Source of the DNA: Phellopilus nigrolimitatus
Taxonomy: Eukaryota > Basidiomycota > Agaricomycetes > Hymenochaetales > Hymenochaetaceae
Direction: 5' to 3'
DNA length: 64,000 nucleotides
Assembly (NCBI GenBank): GCA_021029095.1
Contig: JAJOHG010000009.1
Location: forward strand, 806,001 to 870,000
This document shows positions 59,421 through 64,000 of this stretch, one piece after another. Within the stretch, counting starts at the first letter, position 1, and each line of letters begins with the position of its first letter. A program made the translations under genes and the position numbers. The notes under the pieces were generated by a model. That model had not been told where the DNA came from, did not search any database, and was given only the letters and a program-made list of their open reading frames with translations.

Positions 59421-59550
59421 GCGCCTTCGCGCTCGTCCCGTGCCCTGTCTGATGCGTCTTTGCGCTCGCGTCCCGTGCCCTGCCCGATGCATCTTCGCGC
59501 TCGCGTCCCGTGCCCTGCCCGGCGCGTCTTCGCGCTCGCGTCCCGCGCGG
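59421..59550 (+). repeat. Minisatellite, about 35-bp unit, 3.7 copies
   Basis: Unit GCGTCTTTGCGCTCGCGTCC plus CGTGCCCTGCCCGAT, repeated with few changes; the last copy is truncated at CCGCGCGG. Confidence 0.8.
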
Positions 59551-59619
59551 TCGGGAGGTGTTTCGAGTGAGGATCGGTCAAAGCGAAAGAAGGTATGAAT
59601 AAACAGCTGGAATTCGACG

Positions 59620-60320
59620 CGATCGGAAAGCAGATTTTCGCGGCGGCAGCGTCGTCAGCAACTACGATGGCTGGGTCCTTTTGCCGTCCTTGTAACACAC
59701 ATGAGGAGTGTGGGGCACGGTTACGGCCATCATTATACGAACGGACACGGACAACTGTGAGATAAGAGGTCAGTACTTTAAAAGAGAAAAAAGAGGAAAA
59801 GAGACGTACCATGCGAGTAGATGGCGCACAGGCTATCTTGACGTACCGAGAGGCAGTTAGCCGGCACGTCTCGCTAGCGGCAGCACCGGCAGCAGCTTCG
59901 ACGGCCAAGTGGGCCTTTTTGCCGTCCTTGTAACGCACATGAGGGAGTGGAGCACGGTTGCAGCGGCCTTCGCGCGTCAACTGAGGACCAAAGAGTCAGC
60001 ATAAAAAAGAGAATGAAAGAGATATGACTCACCGTGCGAGTGGATGGCACACGATACGCAGTAAGCGATCTTGAAATATAGTTTCGGGATCACGTATTCT
60101 GCTCAAACAATCAGGGGGATAAGAATCCTCGAAACTCGAAATGAAGTTTTAGCTTACCCTGGTAGACTGATGCCTCGGAGATGTCACGGACAGCGGCGGA
60201 CTCGGCCATGATGCGCACGGTGAAGCGCTTGATGGCTTTGTCCTTGGGCACACAGCGCAAGCAGTTCGAGCAGCGCAGAGGCCCAGCGTGGAGACAGCAA
60301 AAGGCCCGAGGAACGAAGAC
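59620..60320 (-). pseudogene. Ribosomal protein S26 (RPS26/eS26) relic with duplicated 3' exons
   Basis: From 60280: [42 protein letters not shown], an intron, YVIPKLYFKIAYCVSCAIHS (60080-60020), an intron, then EGRCNRAPLPHVRYKDGKKA at 59960. Next the sequence repeats a degraded exon (RYVKIACAPSTR), an intron, and VVRVRSYNDGRNRAPH with a one-base shift at 59700. So the last two exons occur twice in tandem. The N-terminal KKRRNNGRNKHGRGH exon is missing. Introns are kept, so it did not arise from mRNA. Confidence 0.8.
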
Positions 60321-60419
60321 CAGAAAATACAGAGGTATGAACAGAGACAATGAGCACAATGAGCACGATGAGCACGACGACGAGCACGAAACTCAACATG
60401 TCACGGGTGACTTACCGAA

Positions 60420-61455
60420 AAAGGTCGTCACTTTTGTCTAAATAAGGTATGTTTTGGATCAGCAGCGATTGATGGGCTCGCCACAGCTGCAAAATATAGC
60501 TGTAGCGCAGCAGCATCTTAATTATAAATTACCAAAATTTTATTTTATAATTATAGCTCATATAATCTTGCTTTGTAGAAGAAATTAAGTCTGTGCAACT
60601 GCTGTATCTTGAGTTATTTGCCTAGCTGTGCAAATATCCACTTTCCCCCAATGCTGCCTTTGTAGTGCTATGTACAGGGTGACAGAAGCACTGTAGGCAT
60701 TTAGACTAGGTTTATAGTACATATATCCTTGAAAATGCAAGTTTTTAGCAGCTGAAAAGGTTTGAATCTTGTGTATAATAGCGTACAGTATTGGATGCAC
60801 TGTATGCTGCATTTTGGGGTCTGATCGATTTCTCCTACATCTAGAAGGGCAGCTAATCGTCTAAACATCGATCCTATAAGCTTTCATAATATACATGTAC
60901 CATCTGAAAAAGATTTGAGTCATTTGAAGGCCGGTCAGTTGCACAGGAAAGGGAAAAGGCCCCAAAATACAGGTTTGCAAGCTGTAGCAAATTCTGAATA
61001 TTTTATGAGCACAAAAAAATTATTTTATCGGTAGCTTGAAGCACTTTGAATACACCCAATGCCCCCCATATTTTTTGTTTTGAGGTTGCCTATGAAACAA
61101 CAAGGTGTGAAGGCTTTGAGCCAGTAAGCCGGGATGAGTTACAAGAAAAGCAAACCGATCTTCAGCTTTGAAGGTACCCGTTCCCTAGAGCTACATAATC
61201 TAGCCTCTCAATCAATAATCAAAGTACATTAAAGGTTTCTAAATACGTTAAATACATATGTCATGAAATTTGAGCCCATTCTGCCCAGCCGATCGAGGTT
61301 GAAAATTGGTTTGGTGAAAAGGGGGCCAAATCCCCTTTACTCACTGACTAAATGCTTTATTCATCAACATCGCGAGTCTCCTAGCCGTTCAATCTTTTTT
61401 AAAGGATACAAAATTACTATATAAATGTAACTACGCGACGACAAGCTAATCAGTT
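60420..61455. other. AT-rich non-coding stretch
   Basis: About 1 kb without coding potential, probably TE-derived; no termini recognised. Confidence 0.4.
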
Positions 61456-61479
61456 TTGTCGTTGAATTGTGAAAAACGA

Positions 61480-62340
61480 AACAGTTGTGCGCTGACGCGA
61501 GCGCTTACGAGCGCTTGCGTGGTTCAACACAACTTTCGCACGGTCGCAGATTCAGGAGTCGCTAACACAGCTCGACGAGTGGGCACGAACTCACCAACTT
61601 CGCCGCGACGAACTAACTGCCAGCACCCACGCCCGTCGCGTCGGAGCCCGTGCAGCACAAGAGACTCCCGCACGCGCTTTCTCGGATGTGCAGCGGCGAC
61701 TGCAGCATAGACCTAGCAAAGCACAAGCACAGAGCTTACGAAGGCGACGACATGCCGTGCAGGCGTGTGGGACAGGGTACGTGTCATTTACGCTTCTCTG
61801 TCCTTTCTTTTCTTTTCCGTTTCAGATCGCGGACGCGCGTCTCATGCAAGACAGGACGATCCACACACACTTTCTGCAGCTCTGGCAGGCGACGCTCACC
61901 AACTCGATCGCGGTCGCGCTCAAGGTGCTGCAGGCGGTCTCCGCATCGCGGCTCGAACTCGACACTGCGAAGGAAGCGTTTGAGACCGCGGGCCGTGCGA
62001 GGCAGGAACAATCGCGGCTCGAAGTCGAGAACGCCGAGGACGACCTCGTGCAGAAGACGGAGGTCCCGATCATGCTCATGAAGACCGTCCTTGAGAACGT
62101 GCGTACAAGCTCGGTTCAATCGTGGCACGTCCTCGTGCTCAATGACATACTAAATATGTTTTATTGCAGCTTTGAAGAATCTGAACGAGCTCATCAAAGC
62201 TCAACTCGCCTACCACGCGCCGGCTGTAGAGGCGCCCTCCGCCTCCCTTTCACCAGCAAGAGGGCCCGCACGCCTGGACGATCGGCTACGCCAGGATGAA
62301 GGGGGTGGCAGAGGACTGCGCACTGAGCAAGTGGCGCTGG
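61480..62340 (+). pseudogene. BAR-domain protein fragment
   Basis: After an intron with intact GTACGT...TTTCAG borders (61776-61826) it reads IADARLMQDRTIHTHFLQLW, SIAVALKVLQAVSASRLELD, EVENAEDDLVQKTEVPIMLM KTVLEN, a second intron, then LKNLNELIKAQLAYHAPAVE. This is the distal half of a fungal BAR protein that bends membranes. Upstream (61500-61740) the frame is broken. It is the only fragment of the collage on the plus strand. Confidence 0.75.
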
Positions 62341-63070
62341 CAGCGAACGCAGCGAGCGGAACAAACGCTCGCGTGGTGAGGACCCGAAGAACTGAATCCG
62401 AACAGCGAGCACGCCGGCGACAAAGGCGGCGCTGCGCTGCGCACTATCAGCGAGGCGAGCCGGGGGTTGCGAACGCGACAATACGCGCCATTGCGTTTCG
62501 CCGCCTGACGACCGGCGCGTCGTCCCCTCTCTCTCTCTATATATATATATTCAATAATAGTTGTATTTACTAGTACAACATAATATCATATCATTTTTCT
62601 CTGTAATAAATATAACAATAGATGGTAAAGGGTCCTGCATAGATCGAGGCCGGAATGACTTGTATGCTGCAAAAACAACAGTACGTAACCATCAATCAAT
62701 GCTGATAGTCTTTACAGGCAATCAATATGTTAATCCTCAAATTGATGTGCCTTCCGAAGAAACAAATGCTGCTTTCTTCTCTTTGACATTCTTCCATCAA
62801 ATATTGCTGCATCTAAATGATGCAGCTACCTGGCAAAATTAATGCAGTATTATAATATATTATAAAAAATTTCCAACCTAATATGTCCCTTTTGAAGCAA
62901 AATTTTGCCCCAGATTTCAATTTTCATTCAGAGCAGCGGCGCTGAATGAAGTTTTTGCAAGCAAACACTGACATTGATGCAACACAGTTTTTTAAGCAAT
63001 GCTGCATTTCATTCAATGAAATCGCTGAGTTTGATTGAATGAATGAGCTGGGAGGACTGGATCACGCAAC
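62341..63070. other. Non-coding stretch between BAR and RVB1 fragments
   Basis: Part GC-rich (62341-62520), then AT-rich with a TATATATATA run at about 62540. No gene recognised. Confidence 0.4.
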
Positions 63071-63331
63071 CTAACCATCAATACAATTTTTCGGCAAAAA
63101 GAACAATGAGTTATGCTTTACAGAAAACAGCTCTGGAAAAAGGGCGGAAAAACACTCTCTGAGCTTAGTGAGTTCCTCGACGATCCGCCTGTCCTTCGTC
63201 GCAAGCAGCGTCCCAAGAGAATTGCTCTGCTGCGAGCCCGTTTTTGCAGGATTGGGGTTCGGAAGGGACAAACCGAGTCTGTTGCCGTCCAGGATATAGC
63301 CACCTTCGGCAGTAAGCTCGTCCTCATCCAT
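63071..63331 (-). pseudogene. Gene fragment of unknown origin fused behind RVB1 piece
   Basis: Open frame with GEMDEDELTAEGGYILDGNR, GLSLPNPNPAKTGSQQSN and KDRRIVEELTKLRECFSALF. The composition is like a real, conserved protein, but I do not recognise it. It follows the RVB1 fragment on the same strand after an intron-like gap. Confidence 0.4.
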
Positions 63332-63429
63332 TTCGCCAAATTCAATGTACTGGAACGTACTGGAAAGACAAAAAGTACCTTGTAAATTATCTTATAAGGA
63401 CAGTCAAACGAACGTAGACATGCCTGCAT

Positions 63430-63977
63430 CCCGCCCTTCGGCAAGGGCACGTACGTCTCCGATTCGAGGTCGTACGAGGACGCGTACGCATTCGAGCGGT
63501 AAGCTACAAACATCAAAAGGTAGCACTTAGTAAGAACGTACCTGAAAAACGAACAAAAAGAAAACGCACCTATCGCCCGACGGAACGTCTCCGACAGACG
63601 TCTTCTTCACCTCTGTGCTGTACACTTCCGAGCCCACTATGGGGCAGAAAGTGACCTACACGCCGAGTTCAAGTGAGATGGTGAGCGCGAGGGCAGTTTT
63701 CCCTGTGCCGGGAGCACCAGCAAGTCAAAGCGCACACCCAGAGAACCTGCACGTCTTGATGAGGTCCGCTACAATGCCTAGCCAAGTCAGTAGATTATTC
63801 AAAAGAGTAAATAAGAAATTGTGTTGCGCACCTCCCAAGTGTTCGTCTGTCCAATGAAGCCCGCTGCATCGGCTGCAGCCAGGTCCTCCAGCGAAAGTCG
63901 GAGGCCTTTGATGTGTGAGTGCGAGGCTATCCGCAACGCATGCGTCGTTGACGAAAAAGACGGGGGCGGAAGTGCAT
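63430..63977 (-). pseudogene. RuvB-like helicase RVB1 (TIP49A) relic, interrupted and internally deleted
   Basis: ATG at 63977 is followed by a one-base shift, then RIASHSHIKGLRL, DAAGFIGQT, an intron, GIVADLIKTCRFSG, a TGA in the frame, LAGAPGTGKTALALTISLEL (Walker A), a TAG, and GSEVYSTEVKKTSV. Then about 100 residues including Walker B are missing and it resumes at SNAYASSYDLESETYVPLPK. RVB1 rather than RVB2 by the SHSHIKGL start and GTGKTALAL. Cannot make a functional ATPase. Confidence 0.8.
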
Positions 63978-64000
63978 TGTGAGGGACTGGGGCCGAGGAC

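Noticed and set aside
59620..60320. Functional RPS26 gene
   Set aside because: First exon is missing, a coding frameshift is present and the last exons are duplicated.
53577..64000. Repeats as CRISPR arrays
   Set aside because: The only regular tandem repeat (59421-59550) has no spacers, and the genome is clearly eukaryotic.

Overview
The window is from a filamentous basidiomycete, most likely an agaricomycete. The protein genes are intron-rich, most introns are about 50-70 nt with GT-AG borders (a few GC-AG), and several families are typical of mushroom-forming fungi: FunK1 kinases, a DUF6533 membrane protein and basidiomycete-style TE remnants. No species is claimed. Exon maps were made by hand; where exon lengths are said to sum to a multiple of three, that check was done.

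Positions 1-47,150 are a dense gene-rich arm. It opens with two tandem FunK1-type kinases (the first running off the left edge) and a third paralogue at 16.0-19.1 kb. Between them lie allantoinase, mitochondrial malate dehydrogenase, and the divergent pair GRC3/TSR2 (ribosome biogenesis). Next come a DUF6533 membrane protein, a zinc-finger (PHD-like) protein, SEC14, a DHA2-type MFS transporter, tRNA-Asp(GTC), SCO1, the complex I subunit NDUFB7, EMG1/NEP1, RPN10, actin, a long PPR protein, a PDI-like thioredoxin protein that carries frameshifts, and the KEOPS subunit CGI121. Most are housekeeping genes for rRNA processing, mitochondrial function, proteasome and cytoskeleton, and they are mostly independent transcription units with several divergent promoter pairs.

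Positions 47,400-55,450 are a transposon-rich block. It holds a 1.1 kb element with terminal inverted repeats, dispersed copies of the same family, and two nearly perfect 422-423 bp foldback elements that start CACTG and end CAGTG with 3-bp target duplications (TTA and TGT). These lie in and next to a multi-exon gene of unknown function. A Copia-type 5' end (putative LTR plus gag) is cut off by another TIR element.

Positions 55,600-64,000 hold a collage of broken pieces of unrelated conserved genes: P5A-ATPase, RPL30, ATP-citrate lyase, a PHO80-like cyclin, CASP/COY1, RPS26, a BAR-domain protein and RVB1. Almost all are on the minus strand and several keep their introns, so they look like DNA-level capture rather than processed pseudogenes.

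The two most interesting observations are this gene-fragment collage with its neighbouring foldback elements, and a PD-(D/E)XK-nuclease-like motif set in the N-terminal half of the FunK1 proteins that is kept in two paralogues and lost in the third.
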